In this document: one piece after another, positions 48,046 to 56,430 of the stretch
Layout of the letters: every line of letters begins with the position of its first letter
Numbering within the stretch: position 1 is the stretch's first letter
Assembly: GCF_946227985.1 (NCBI RefSeq)
Contig: NZ_CAMKGL010000001.1
Span: forward strand, 930,001 to 994,000
DNA length: 64,000 bases
Origin: Serratia quinivorans
Lineage (GTDB): Bacteria > Pseudomonadota > Gammaproteobacteria > Enterobacterales > Enterobacteriaceae
Direction: 5' to 3'
Program-made: the position numbers and the translations under genes
The notes under the pieces: generated by a model
Told to the model about the DNA's origin: nothing
Database searches by the model: none
The model's input: the letters and a program-made list of their open reading frames with translations, nothing else

Positions 48046-48753
48046 TTAGCCCGGATAAGTTAGCAATTCTACCATCGCGTTGAGGTAGTTTTCGCTGGCG
48101 GCATCGGCCGAGATCGGTGGGAACTCTGCGGTAATGCAAGGCAGTGACAAATCGGCGCACCAACTGCCGAATGACCCCGGCGTCTCGTAACCGACGCTGG
48201 TGACCAGCGGCAGGGCAAACTTATGCGAAAGCCAGACGCCGAGCTGTGAACTGGCCGGGTCTTCAATACAGGCTAATGGCTCGTGGAACGACACCACCCA
48301 GTGCGGTTTCAACCGATGGATCAGATGACACAGCCCTTGGGTTTCCGGTTCGGAGCCTGGGCGGCCACCGGTTGAGAGTTTTACATCCCGCGCTTCCGCC
48401 GCGCTGTTCCAACGATAAACCGTATCCCCGGATCGCCAATTGGCCGCCGGGAAGTTACGGTTCAAATCCACCCCGTTAGCGTTGGCGCGCAGCCCGAGTT
48501 GGCAACCGTCGGGATTGACCGCCAGTACCACATGGTGGCGCAGTTGGTTTGGCGCAATGCTGCGCAGCGCGCAGGATAGGGTGACGATAGCGGCGCTCTC
48601 ATCGCCGTGGGTACCGGCAATAATCAGCCCGGTTTCCGGACCGCTAACGGCCGCCGGGAAATAGAGTAGTGGTGCCCCCAACAGCGAACTGCCGTAATTC
48701 TCTCCTGCAACGGCCAATTGGCCACGTTCACTGCGCGGTCGATGCTGGATCAT
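48046..48753 (-). CDS. mpaA: Murein tripeptide amidase MpaA
   Basis: 235 residues (E. coli 242). Zinc carboxypeptidase of the M14 type that removes meso-diaminopimelate from L-Ala-gamma-D-Glu-mDAP in the cytoplasm. Zinc ligands are in AGTHGDESA and in the later SFHEPLACIED; NPDGCQLGLRANANGVDLNR is the substrate-binding region (in parts) and the catalytic glutamate lies in CITAEFPPIS. No signal peptide, as expected. Confidence 0.95.
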   Translation of the reverse strand: MIQHRPRSERGQLAVAGENYGSSLLGAPLLYFPAAVSGPETGLIIAGTHGDESAAIVTLSCALRSIAPNQLRHHVVLAVNPDGCQLGLRANANGVDLNRNFPAANWRSGDTVYRWNSAAEARDVKLSTGGRPGSEPETQGLCHLIHRLKPHWVVSFHEPLACIEDPASSQLGVWLSHKFALPLVTSVGYETPGSFGSWCADLSLPCITAEFPPISADAASENYLNAMVELLTYPG

Positions 48754-48963
48754 GATGTAGTCCCTGATTTAAAGGTCGAGAGTGATTATCATTTTATTCA
48801 GTGTATTACGCTTTCGCTTAACTTTCCCAGAGCAATTTCTCACCCAGTGACAAAATTGATTGTCATAAATTTCTGAACAGTGATTCCGATTATTGACGGC
48901 TGGCGGACGATCTTGGGTTCGCTACACTGACTCCTATTATGAACAGATAAACTGGAGTTCTTC

Positions 48964-49914
48964 ATGAAAGCCATTGCAGTCAAACAACTCGGTGCTGCGC
49001 CAGAGCAGGTAGAGATCGCCAAACCTTCGCTACAACCCGGCCAGATCCTGGTCAAAATGGCCGCTGCCGGGCTAAACCCGGTTGACTGGCGGATAGCCGA
49101 CGGCATGCTGCAGGGGAAATTGCCACACGTTTTCCCTTTGGTGATCGGTATTGACGGCGCAGGCGTGGTGGAGGCGGTCGCCGATGATGTCAGCGGATTC
49201 AGCGTCAATGAACGGGTGGCCGGCAAGTTTATGTTCGGCGTTGTCGGTGCCGGTAGCTACGCCCAATATGCGGCGATCGACCAACATGCGGTGTTGGCAA
49301 AGGTGCCTGATGAGGTGAGTTTGACCAAGGCGGCGGCCATGCCGATTGCGGCCGGTACCGCGCTGAAACTGGTTGAGAAACTGCAACTGAGCGCGGGTGC
49401 GACGCTGCTGGTGGTGGGCGCGACGGGCGGCGTTGGGCGTTTCGTTATCCAATTGGCCAAACGGCAGGGGCTGAAAGTGATCGCCACCGGCGGTGCTGAT
49501 ACAGAGACAGCATTGCGCGAGTTGGGGGCGGAGAAGGTGATTGACCATCACCGGGCACCCGTGCTGCAGCAGGTTCAACAACAGTATCCGCAGGGTATTG
49601 ACGGAATGATCGACCTGGTCAGCAATGCCGAGGCATTCAGCGCCTTACTGGTGATTCTGCATCAGGGCGGCGTGGCGCTGAGCACCATTTGGTCGGCAGC
49701 CCCGGAGCAGATGCAGCAACAAGGCCTGCGTGGCGGCAATATTGAGGCGCAAATCAGTGCGGATGAGCTGGCGCAACTGTTACAGAGCGTAGCGCGCGGT
49801 GAGCTGCAGGTGCCGGTGGAACGTCTGGTATCGATTAAACAGGCACCGGAAATGCTGGCGCAGAACAAAGCCGGTGGCTCACGCGGCAAAACCGTGCTGA
49901 ACATTGATTGGTGA
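48964..49914 (+). CDS. Zinc-free NADP-dependent MDR-family oxidoreductase
   Basis: 316 residues with CTGGAG upstream. Medium-chain dehydrogenase fold of the quinone oxidoreductase type: GroES-like N-terminal part (GLNPVDWRIADG; PLVIGIDGAGVV) and Rossmann part with the NADPH motif VVGATGGVGRFVIQLAK at ~153-170. Catalytic zinc cysteines are absent. Likely substrates are quinones or alpha,beta-unsaturated carbonyls, but nothing here fixes it. Stands alone between mpaA and a small unknown gene. Confidence 0.9.
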   Translation: MKAIAVKQLGAAPEQVEIAKPSLQPGQILVKMAAAGLNPVDWRIADGMLQGKLPHVFPLVIGIDGAGVVEAVADDVSGFSVNERVAGKFMFGVVGAGSYAQYAAIDQHAVLAKVPDEVSLTKAAAMPIAAGTALKLVEKLQLSAGATLLVVGATGGVGRFVIQLAKRQGLKVIATGGADTETALRELGAEKVIDHHRAPVLQQVQQQYPQGIDGMIDLVSNAEAFSALLVILHQGGVALSTIWSAAPEQMQQQGLRGGNIEAQISADELAQLLQSVARGELQVPVERLVSIKQAPEMLAQNKAGGSRGKTVLNIDW

Positions 49915-49987
49915 AGCCAATAAAACCACGCCATCTATTTCGCTGTTGTTATACTATCGGCAAAGCTAACCAAACAGGGGATTTAAC

Positions 49988-50338
49988 ATGCCAGTAGCCA
50001 GAATAGTTGCCAGCTATAGCGAAAATGAGAAGGATACCATCACGCTGCTGTGCGGCGTGGACGAGGAAAACCAGATCCGTCAGGGGGAATGGTTTGGCGT
50101 GGTGAAAAACGACGACGGGCGTGGCGATGAGTCCAACTATCCGTTTACCCTGCACGTCGATTACCAGAAAAACAGCTTCTATCTCGACTATGGTTTTGAC
50201 GATGCCGAGTCGCGCCAGATGCAGAAAACCGATATTCATGCCAAGCCATTGGCAGAGAAAGGCTTCTTCACCATTTTTGATGAAGAAGAGGGTGAAGAAT
50301 TCAGCTACCGCATCAATAGTATTCACCTTTACGACTAA
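49988..50338 (+). CDS. Small acidic protein of unknown function
   Basis: 116 residues, cytoplasmic by appearance, strongly acidic (EENQIRQGEWFGVVKNDDGR; FDEEEGEEFSYRINSI). The alternation of short hydrophobic and charged stretches suggests a small beta-rich domain. CAGGGG lies upstream of the start. I do not recognise the family. It has its own terminator, and no partner gene is apparent; mppA follows but is separately transcribed. Confidence 0.75.
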   Translation: MPVARIVASYSENEKDTITLLCGVDEENQIRQGEWFGVVKNDDGRGDESNYPFTLHVDYQKNSFYLDYGFDDAESRQMQKTDIHAKPLAEKGFFTIFDEEEGEEFSYRINSIHLYD

Positions 50339-50354
50339 TAAAGCCGACTAACAG

Positions 50355-50392
50355 AAAATGCCCGTATCGACACCGTCGTGCGGGCATTTTTA
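50355..50392 (+). terminator. Terminator upstream of mppA
   Basis: AAAATGCCCG pairs with CGGGCATTTT around a 16-base loop, followed by TATTG; it ends the small acidic gene. Confidence 0.85.
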
Positions 50393-50498
50393 TTGCCTGG
50401 CCCCCAGTTTTTACATCTTGTCCGCCGGGAACTCTAGGTGAGACTAATCTTGTGCTATAAGATAAAAAATTCAGATGGTTAACGGGGGATAAATCAGA

Positions 50499-52133
50499 AT
50501 GACGAGAAAAAAAATTCAACAGGGTTTTCGTTTGGCGCTGTGTGCCGTGGCGATTGGCGCAGGGTTGAGCAGCGCCATGGCGGCTCAGGTTCCCCCAGGT
50601 ACCACGCTGGCGGAGAAACAGGAAATAGTTCGCCATATCAAAGATGAGCCGGCCTCACTCGATCCCATTAAAGCGGTTGGCCTGCCGGAAGCGCAATTGG
50701 CGCGCGATCTGTTTGAAGGGCTGGTGAACCAGGATGCCAACGGCAAGGTGATCCCCGGCGTCGCCACCCGCTGGCAAACCACCGATAACCAAACCTATAT
50801 TTTCACCCTGCGTAAAGATGCGCGCTGGTCTAACGGTGACCCTGTCACGGCGAAAGACTTCGTTTACAGTTGGCAGCGGCTGGTTGAACCAAAGAACTTG
50901 TCACCTTTTGCCTGGTTTGCCCAGTTGGCCGGCATCCAAAACGCCGATGAGATCATTACCGGCAAGCTGCCTGCCGATAAGCTGGGCGTCACCGCGCTGG
51001 ATGATTACACTTTCAAAGTGCAGTTGAACAAACCGGTGCCGTATTTTGTCAGCCTGACGGCCAACTTCAGCCTGTTCCCGGTCAACAAGGCGGTGGTAGA
51101 GAAATTTGGCAACGACTGGACCAAGGTCGGCAACCTGGTCGGTAACGGCGCGTTTAAACTGCAGGAACGGGTCGTTAACGAGAAACTGGTACTGACACCA
51201 AACGATCACTATTGGGATCATGCGCACACGGTGCTGACCAAAGTGACCTTTGTGCCGATTAATCAGGAATCCAACGCCACCAAGCGTTATCTGGCCGGCG
51301 ATATCGATATCACCGAGTCCTTCCCGAAAAACATGTACCAAAAGCTGCTGAAAGACATTCCAAAGCAGGTCTATACCCCGGATCAGCTCGGCACCTATTA
51401 TTATGCTTTTAACACCCAACGCGCGCCGACTAACGATGTGCGGGTGCGCAAGGCATTGTCTTACGCTATCGATCGCAAGATTATCGCCGAAAAAGTGTTG
51501 GGGACCGGTGAAAAACCGGCTTACCACTTCACACCGGATGTCACCGCCGGGTTTAAACCGGAAGTGAGCCTGTTGCAACAGCAACCCCAGGCCGAACTGG
51601 ACGCCCAGGCCAAGGCGTTGATGCAGGCTGCAGGTTATGGTCCGAACAATCCGCTGAAACTGACGCTGTTGTACAACACGTCGGAAAGCCATCAGAAAAT
51701 TGCGATTGCCGTGGCTTCAATGTGGAAGAAAACGCTCGGTATTGACGTCAAGCTGCAAAATCAGGAATGGAAAACCTATATCGATAGCCGTAACACCGGC
51801 AATTTCGACGTGGTGCGTGCTTCCTGGGTCGGCGATTACAATGAAGCCTCGACCTTCCTGTCGCTGTTAAGCTCCACCCACAGCGGTAATATCGCCAAAT
51901 TCAACAGTGCGGATTACGACAAACTGCTCGCGCAGGCCAGCCGAGAAACCAGTCCGGCAGCCTTGACCACTGATTACAACAAACTTGAGCAGATCATCGC
52001 CGAACAGGCACCGATCGCGCCAATTTATCAGTATACCAATGGCCGACTGATCAAACCCTGGGTGAAAGGCTACCCGATCACCAATCCGGAAGACGTGGCT
52101 TACAGCCAGACGATGTATATAACCAAACACTGA
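50499..52133 (+). CDS. mppA: Murein-peptide-binding protein MppA (OppA family)
   Basis: 544 residues (E. coli MppA 537). Signal peptide MTRKKIQQGFRLALCAVAIG up to AMAA. SBP_bac_5 solute-binding protein: EPASLDPIKAVGLPEAQLAR, RKDARWSNGDPVTAKDFVYS, and AFNTQRAPTNDVRVRKALSY. MppA binds the murein tripeptide and passes it to the OppBCDF permease, so it feeds MpaA and YcjG encoded just upstream. Named MppA rather than OppA by position and because no oppBCDF follows; the sequence alone would also fit OppA. Confidence 0.88.
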   Translation: MTRKKIQQGFRLALCAVAIGAGLSSAMAAQVPPGTTLAEKQEIVRHIKDEPASLDPIKAVGLPEAQLARDLFEGLVNQDANGKVIPGVATRWQTTDNQTYIFTLRKDARWSNGDPVTAKDFVYSWQRLVEPKNLSPFAWFAQLAGIQNADEIITGKLPADKLGVTALDDYTFKVQLNKPVPYFVSLTANFSLFPVNKAVVEKFGNDWTKVGNLVGNGAFKLQERVVNEKLVLTPNDHYWDHAHTVLTKVTFVPINQESNATKRYLAGDIDITESFPKNMYQKLLKDIPKQVYTPDQLGTYYYAFNTQRAPTNDVRVRKALSYAIDRKIIAEKVLGTGEKPAYHFTPDVTAGFKPEVSLLQQQPQAELDAQAKALMQAAGYGPNNPLKLTLLYNTSESHQKIAIAVASMWKKTLGIDVKLQNQEWKTYIDSRNTGNFDVVRASWVGDYNEASTFLSLLSSTHSGNIAKFNSADYDKLLAQASRETSPAALTTDYNKLEQIIAEQAPIAPIYQYTNGRLIKPWVKGYPITNPEDVAYSQTMYITKH

Positions 52134-52140
52134 TAATATT

Positions 52141-52178
52141 TAATCCGGCTCCGTCAATCGGGGTCGGATTATGTTTAC
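52141..52178 (+). terminator. Terminator of mppA
   Basis: TAATCCGGCTCCG pairs with CGGGGTCGGATTA (two wobble pairs) around a short loop, followed by TGTTTACTT. Confidence 0.75.
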
Positions 52179-52305
52179 TTGTCGAATGATGAAATAATTT
52201 TCCTGGAATTTATGTTAACAATGGCAATGACTCCTTTAAAAGCAAACAGGCGATATCTTTATTTGGGTAATTAATAGTTGTACGGCGCTTGGCGTTATTT
52301 ATAGG

Positions 52306-52554
52306 TTATAAGCTGTCTCGCATGGCGTCGACCAGTACGCGACCTGTCATATCTGTTTGGGTAATGCGATAGCTGGTTGGATAGGAGCGACGAGTACTCA
52401 GATGGTCATGGACTGAGACGTTGCCAACCTGTGCCCCATAGGCATTCTTGACGATAAACTCACTGATTTCTTCTTGGCCCTGATTTTGGAAACGGACACT
52501 GCGGATTTTTTCCAGCGTATCGCTGTCATCTAATTTTAAATGGTCACGTAACAT
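52306..52554 (-). CDS. Small protein of unknown function, 82 residues
   Basis: The start is fixed by a near-perfect ribosome binding site (GAGGAGGTAG) before ATG. The product is hydrophilic, no signal peptide or membrane segment: MLRDHLKLDDSDTLEKIRSV, then FIVKNAYGAQVGNVSVHDHL, ending VLVDAMRDSL. The pattern suggests a small alpha/beta protein. I do not recognise it. It sits in an A+T-rich island between mppA and the hydrolase gene with no close neighbour on its strand, which suggests an accessory gene. Confidence 0.7.
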   Translation of the reverse strand: MLRDHLKLDDSDTLEKIRSVRFQNQGQEEISEFIVKNAYGAQVGNVSVHDHLSTRRSYPTSYRITQTDMTGRVLVDAMRDSL

Positions 52555-52747
52555 AACTACCTCCTCGTAGTTAGGGTAGTATATGCCTCTGAAATTTGAG
52601 CTGGAACAGCTTTGTGTTAATTTTTTATTGTTAATTTGAATTAAAATTGCTGTTGATATGTTAAGTCATAATAATGATATCTTAGCCAGCGCTTTATTCA
52701 CTATATCCGCTTGGATTGGAACTGCTTTTATTTCATCACGGTTATTA

Positions 52748-53830
52748 TTAGTCTGCATTTTGCTTAAATAATGCCTTGCGACCAAGAGAAGATGGAAACA
52801 CGCAGGCCACATCATGTGCACAACCAGGAATAATCAGCAAATCACGCTTGGCGTGCGGGGCAATAAATCGCCGATCGTAAGCGGCATAGGCAATACCGCG
52901 TTGTAGTCGATAGAGGCCTTGGGCCTCTGCCGCGCAGGACTTGTCGAGTATTTTGTAGAATGTACCTGGCGCATTGCCGGTATCCTTCTCGCCCTCCATA
53001 TAGATGATCTCCGCTGCTGCATAGCGGTGACGCACGGACTCAGGGTTTTGATCGAGAAAGGGGGGCGTAGAATCAATACCGTATTTCCACCTATTGACGT
53101 TCGGGCAGGTGTCCGTATTACCTTCAACCCAATCAAAGCTACAGTGTCCTTTTTGGTTACAGTCGCGCCAGTTGGCAGGGTGTGCGTTTTTAATCGGTTG
53201 CGGTCGATGACTATCAAAATAGAGCCAACTGCCCGGATCGGATATGACATAACGCAGGGTCACGCCGGCAGGTGGTTTGGCGAACCCAACATAGTGCTGC
53301 ACAAACTGCGCACCGGCAGAAAACCCAGCGACGGTGACCGATTGTATTTGCGGCCATTTTATTTTCAGTTCGGTAACCAGACGATCTAGTGCGGCAAATG
53401 AGTTGGTTTGACCGAGAGAGTCCAGGCCACCCTCAATCCAGGAACTGCAGCTCCACAGCGCATCACCTGCCTGTGCTGGGGGGACACCCGGTGAATGGCA
53501 GTGTGCGGCCTGGCTGTCGCTGACGGGGAACAGTGGGGCGACCAGCAGCGTGTCATCAGTTCTGGCAGACAGTTGGGCGGCCTTAATTGCGGCCTGTAGG
53601 GTTTTACCGGCATCTCGCGGGTGGCCATGAATGACGACCAAAGCCGAGTGTGGTGAGCTAGCCTGCGGTTTAGCCACAAAATACGGCAGTTGGCCTGACC
53701 CCGCCAGTTGTAGTTGGTAAGTGTCGGTATAGTGGTTCAGGGTTGGGCTGGCGTGCAGGCAGAAAGCGCACAAGAGCCCAATCAGGCTCAGCGGACGGTA
53801 GAGTAACGTAATTGCTTTCATTGTCATCAT
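52748..53830 (-). CDS. Secreted alpha/beta-hydrolase-like protein
   Basis: 360 residues. Signal peptide within residues ~4-28 (LLYRPLSLIGLLCAFCLHAS). The alpha/beta-hydrolase nucleophile elbow is VAGFSAGAQF (Ser in GFSAG), the oxyanion region VVIHGHPRDAG, and the catalytic histidine probably in IPGCAHDVAC. Eight or more cysteines (for example CHSPG, CSSW, CNQKGHC, CPNV, CAAE) suggest disulfides in the periplasm or outside the cell. The ATG overlaps the stop of the upstream membrane-protein gene (ATGA), so translation is coupled. Substrate unknown; PHB-depolymerase or feruloyl-esterase-like enzymes share this layout. Confidence 0.8.
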   Translation of the reverse strand: MMTMKAITLLYRPLSLIGLLCAFCLHASPTLNHYTDTYQLQLAGSGQLPYFVAKPQASSPHSALVVIHGHPRDAGKTLQAAIKAAQLSARTDDTLLVAPLFPVSDSQAAHCHSPGVPPAQAGDALWSCSSWIEGGLDSLGQTNSFAALDRLVTELKIKWPQIQSVTVAGFSAGAQFVQHYVGFAKPPAGVTLRYVISDPGSWLYFDSHRPQPIKNAHPANWRDCNQKGHCSFDWVEGNTDTCPNVNRWKYGIDSTPPFLDQNPESVRHRYAAAEIIYMEGEKDTGNAPGTFYKILDKSCAAEAQGLYRLQRGIAYAAYDRRFIAPHAKRDLLIIPGCAHDVACVFPSSLGRKALFKQNAD

Positions 53831-54537
53831 CCTGCCGCGGTACCTAAAAATTCGCGTAATTGCTTCAGCAACTCACGGGCCCTACTTGCTTCCAGCGCTT
53901 GTTGATAATAGCGAAAGAAGCGCGTTTCGGCACCGGTGTCACCGGCTTGCGACAGCTGCTTGAACGTCATGTATAACAACCATCCCATGGTCATAAGGAA
54001 TAATAAGACCGGGAAGAGCAATTGCCCGTAGTTGGCTATTTTTGCACCTGGCAAGAATGAAACCGATGATGGCGTAATGGTCACGCCCAACTGTTGCATA
54101 CCTAACTGTGCCAGAGCGGGTAACAAGACCAACAGGCTAACGAAAAATAGATACTGCACGAAATACCGGCATGACAGCAAAAAACGTTTAAAGCCATTAT
54201 CTGCCCGCGCGCTCAACATGAAACCATTGGGTGTCACCCGCAGTATCTGTTGTTGAGAGTGGGTAAAGCGATAAAGTTCCAGCGCCCGAATAGCATCTGG
54301 CAGCGCCAGCAGTTGTTGAAGTTCAAGCAGGCTGGCGTTTTTGCTACGCATATAATCCCTGAACAGCAGCAGTTGGATACGTTCACCTTTGTTAGATTCC
54401 ACCGACTCGAGCAAGGCCCGTAATTTGCCGTGGTTTTCTTGCCTGATGCGAAACGGCGTTTTGACGATGGTGATGAACAGGGTAATGAGAGGGAGAAATA
54501 CCCCCTTCAAAATATCCGCGGCACTAATATCAAACAT
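53827..54537 (-). CDS. Membrane protein of unknown function coupled to the hydrolase
   Basis: 236 residues from MFDISAADILKG with AGGAG before the ATG; an ATG eight codons upstream is less well placed. Three hydrophobic segments: ~8-27 (KGVFLPLITLFITIVKTPF), ~125-145 (YFVQYLFFVSLLVLLPALAQ) and ~170-190 (LLFPVLLFLMTMGWLLYMTF). The stretch between the first two is charged and predicted cytoplasmic or periplasmic; the tail is helical. Not recognised. Stop and next start overlap (ATGA), tying it to the secreted hydrolase. Confidence 0.72.
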   Translation of the reverse strand: MFDISAADILKGVFLPLITLFITIVKTPFRIRQENHGKLRALLESVESNKGERIQLLLFRDYMRSKNASLLELQQLLALPDAIRALELYRFTHSQQQILRVTPNGFMLSARADNGFKRFLLSCRYFVQYLFFVSLLVLLPALAQLGMQQLGVTITPSSVSFLPGAKIANYGQLLFPVLLFLMTMGWLLYMTFKQLSQAGDTGAETRFFRYYQQALEASRARELLKQLREFLGTAAG

Positions 54538-54579
54538 GATTTTCTCCTGTTGGGCATTCAATCACTCCTTGGCATGCAC

Positions 54580-54587
54580 AAGTATAG
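54580..54587 (-). promoter_or_regulatory. Candidate sigma-S-type -10 upstream of the membrane-protein gene
   Basis: CTATACTT on the minus strand, 43 bases before the start, in the same arrangement as at osmB. It may place the two-gene unit under stationary-phase control; motif-only evidence. Confidence 0.4.
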
Positions 54588-54691
54588 TGAGTTCGGGGCC
54601 GAGCGAGAAATCAACCCTTACAGCTTGGTCTTTGATCTGCATACTAATAACGCTAGACTCTGGAATAACTGAACAGCAGAGGGGATGAGGA

Positions 54692-55675
54692 ATGGAAGTC
54701 ATTGAGGGGCGCGAGTTACAGGTTCCCGACGCAGTGTATGCCTACCAGCTCGATGGCAAGGGCGGTGTAACATCGATTGATTACGATGACAAAGTCACCT
54801 GCGATGAGCCTTGCTGGCTGCATCTCGATTATGCTCACCCTGCCAGCGCCGAATGGCTGGCCACCACGCCGCTGCTGCCGGATGCGGTCAGAGAGGCGCT
54901 GTCTGGAGAGAGTTCGCGGCCACGCGTCAGTAAGGTGGGCGATGGCACCATGATTACACTGCGGAGCATTAACTTTAACGCCAATTCGCGGCCGGATCAG
55001 TTGGTGACCGTTCGCGTCTATATGACGGACAAACTGATCGTTTCCACCCGCCATCGCAAGGTCTACTCCATCGACCAGGTGGTGAACGATCTGCAAAGCG
55101 GCAGCGGGCCGACCAACAGCGGCAACTGGCTGGTGGAAATATCGGATGCGCTGACCGATCACGCCAGCGAGTTTATCGAGGATCTGCATGACAAGATCAT
55201 CGATCTGGAAGATTCGCTGTTGGAGCAGCAGGTACCTGAACGCGGGCAACTGGCGCTGATCCGCAAACAGCTGATCGTACTGCGCCGCTATATGGCACCG
55301 CAGCGTGATGTATTTTCCCGGCTGGCCAGCGATCGTCTGCCATGGATGAATGATGACGACCGTCGCCGCATGCAGGATATTGCCGATCGGTTAGGGCGCG
55401 GGCTGGATGATTTGGACGGCAGTATTGCCCGTACTGCGATCCTTTCTGACGAAATCACCACCGTGATGGCCGATGCCATGAACCGCCGCACCTACACTAT
55501 GTCATTATTGGCGATGGTATTTTTGCCGACGACCTTTTTGACCGGGTTGTTCGGCGTCAACCTGGGCGGCATTCCAGGCGGCGGCAACCCTTTTGGTTTT
55601 GCTACATTTTGCCTGACGCTGACCGGATTGGTGTTCGGCCTGGGCTGGTGGCTGAAGCGACGCCGCTGGCTGTAG
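54692..55675 (+). CDS. zntB: Zinc transporter ZntB
   Basis: 327 residues, the same as E. coli ZntB. CorA-family (MIT) protein: a large cytoplasmic N-terminal domain forming a funnel, then two C-terminal transmembrane helices (~266-290 and ~300-320) joined by the GxN signature loop, here FGVNLGG. ZntB moves zinc, now considered proton-driven import. GAGGGG near the start. Located directly upstream of fnrS as in E. coli. Confidence 0.96.
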   Translation: MEVIEGRELQVPDAVYAYQLDGKGGVTSIDYDDKVTCDEPCWLHLDYAHPASAEWLATTPLLPDAVREALSGESSRPRVSKVGDGTMITLRSINFNANSRPDQLVTVRVYMTDKLIVSTRHRKVYSIDQVVNDLQSGSGPTNSGNWLVEISDALTDHASEFIEDLHDKIIDLEDSLLEQQVPERGQLALIRKQLIVLRRYMAPQRDVFSRLASDRLPWMNDDDRRRMQDIADRLGRGLDDLDGSIARTAILSDEITTVMADAMNRRTYTMSLLAMVFLPTTFLTGLFGVNLGGIPGGGNPFGFATFCLTLTGLVFGLGWWLKRRRWL

Positions 55676-55703
55676 CCAAAAAACGCTGATAACCCGGTTA
55701 ACA

Positions 55704-55717
55704 TTGAGCGATATCAA
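55704..55717. promoter_or_regulatory. FNR box of fnrS
   Basis: TTGAGCGATATCAA differs from the FNR consensus TTGAT-N4-ATCAA at one position. Its centre is ~42.5 bases before the presumed start of FnrS, the class II activator distance. Confidence 0.8.
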
Positions 55718-55752
55718 CTTTTGCCGGGGGGAAATGGGGCATGATCTATCTC

Positions 55753-55875
55753 GCAGGTGAATGCAACGTCAAGCGATGGGCGTTGTGCTCCATAATTGTC
55801 TTACTTTCTTATATTTAGAATTACTGCATAGCACATTGATTCATACGATGCCGGTTTAATCACCGGCATTTTTTT
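55753..55875 (+). ncRNA. fnrS: FnrS small regulatory RNA
   Basis: The sequence from GCAGGTGAATGCAACGTCAA through GCGATGGGCGTTGTGCTCCA and ACTGCATAGCAC is nearly identical to E. coli FnrS, and the location after zntB is the same. FnrS is induced by FNR without oxygen and, with Hfq, represses mRNAs of aerobic enzymes such as sodB and maeA. The 3' end is the terminator ATGCCGGT/ACCGGCAT (55848-55869) plus seven T; the terminator stem sequence differs from E. coli while the regulatory part is conserved. Confidence 0.95.
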
Positions 55876-55892
55876 GTCTGCAATTTGCCCCG

Positions 55893-56291
55893 TCAGGCCG
55901 CACTCTCATCCCAGAAACTGGCCTCGATCTTATGTCCGTCCAGATCCCGAACAAAGCAGCCATAATAGGCTTCGCCATAGTGTGGCCGCGAACCGGGGGC
56001 CCCTTCATCTGTCGCACCGGCCTGCAGCGCCTGACGGTAAAAATCATCGACCTGCTGTTTGCTGGTGGCGAAAAAACCCACGTGCAGGCCATTGCCGGTA
56101 GTGGCCGGTTTACCGTCGATCGGCACCTGCAACCAGAACTCCGGATAGTCACGTCCATAGCCAATGGCGCCAGGGTGTTCCAACACCCGTCGGCAACCTA
56201 GTGCGGCAAGGGTTCGGTCGTAAAAGTCGGCTGCGGCGTCAAAATGATTGCTGCCGAGAGAAACGTGAGACAAGCAAGGGGTGATGTTCAT
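55893..56291 (-). CDS. VOC-family (glyoxalase-like) protein
   Basis: 132 residues from MNITPCLSHVSLG; the frame extends upstream but only this start fits the family and has GGAG nearby. Two beta-alpha-beta-beta-beta modules typical of vicinal-oxygen-chelate proteins: HVSLGSNHFDAAADFYDRTL at the start and GEAYYGCFVRDLDGHKIEAS at the end, giving potential metal ligands His8 and Glu near the C-terminus. Glyoxalase, dioxygenase or resistance activity cannot be told apart. Close to the FnrS terminator on the opposite strand. Confidence 0.88.
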   Translation of the reverse strand: MNITPCLSHVSLGSNHFDAAADFYDRTLAALGCRRVLEHPGAIGYGRDYPEFWLQVPIDGKPATTGNGLHVGFFATSKQQVDDFYRQALQAGATDEGAPGSRPHYGEAYYGCFVRDLDGHKIEASFWDESAA

Positions 56292-56398
56292 CGGTAATCT
56301 CCAGTGACTGTATAAAAACACAGTATAGGATAAAAACGGCACTGTCTGATGAATTCTGCTGAAATTGCGAGCGGGATCGAAAACTGATGAAGGGAAAT

Positions 56399-56423
56399 TT
56401 CCGCCCACAGCGTGCGGGCGGAA
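56399..56423 (-). terminator. Hairpin after ttcA
   Basis: TTCCGCCC and GGGCGGAA form a perfect 8-bp stem with a nine-base loop just past the ttcA stop; AATTTCCC follows on the minus strand. Confidence 0.65.
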
Positions 56424-56430
56424 TAACGAC

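Noticed and set aside
48778-48796. Fur-box-like sequence upstream of mpaA
   Set aside because: About 14 of 19 matches but no iron-related gene nearby and the palindrome is incomplete; not reported as a site.
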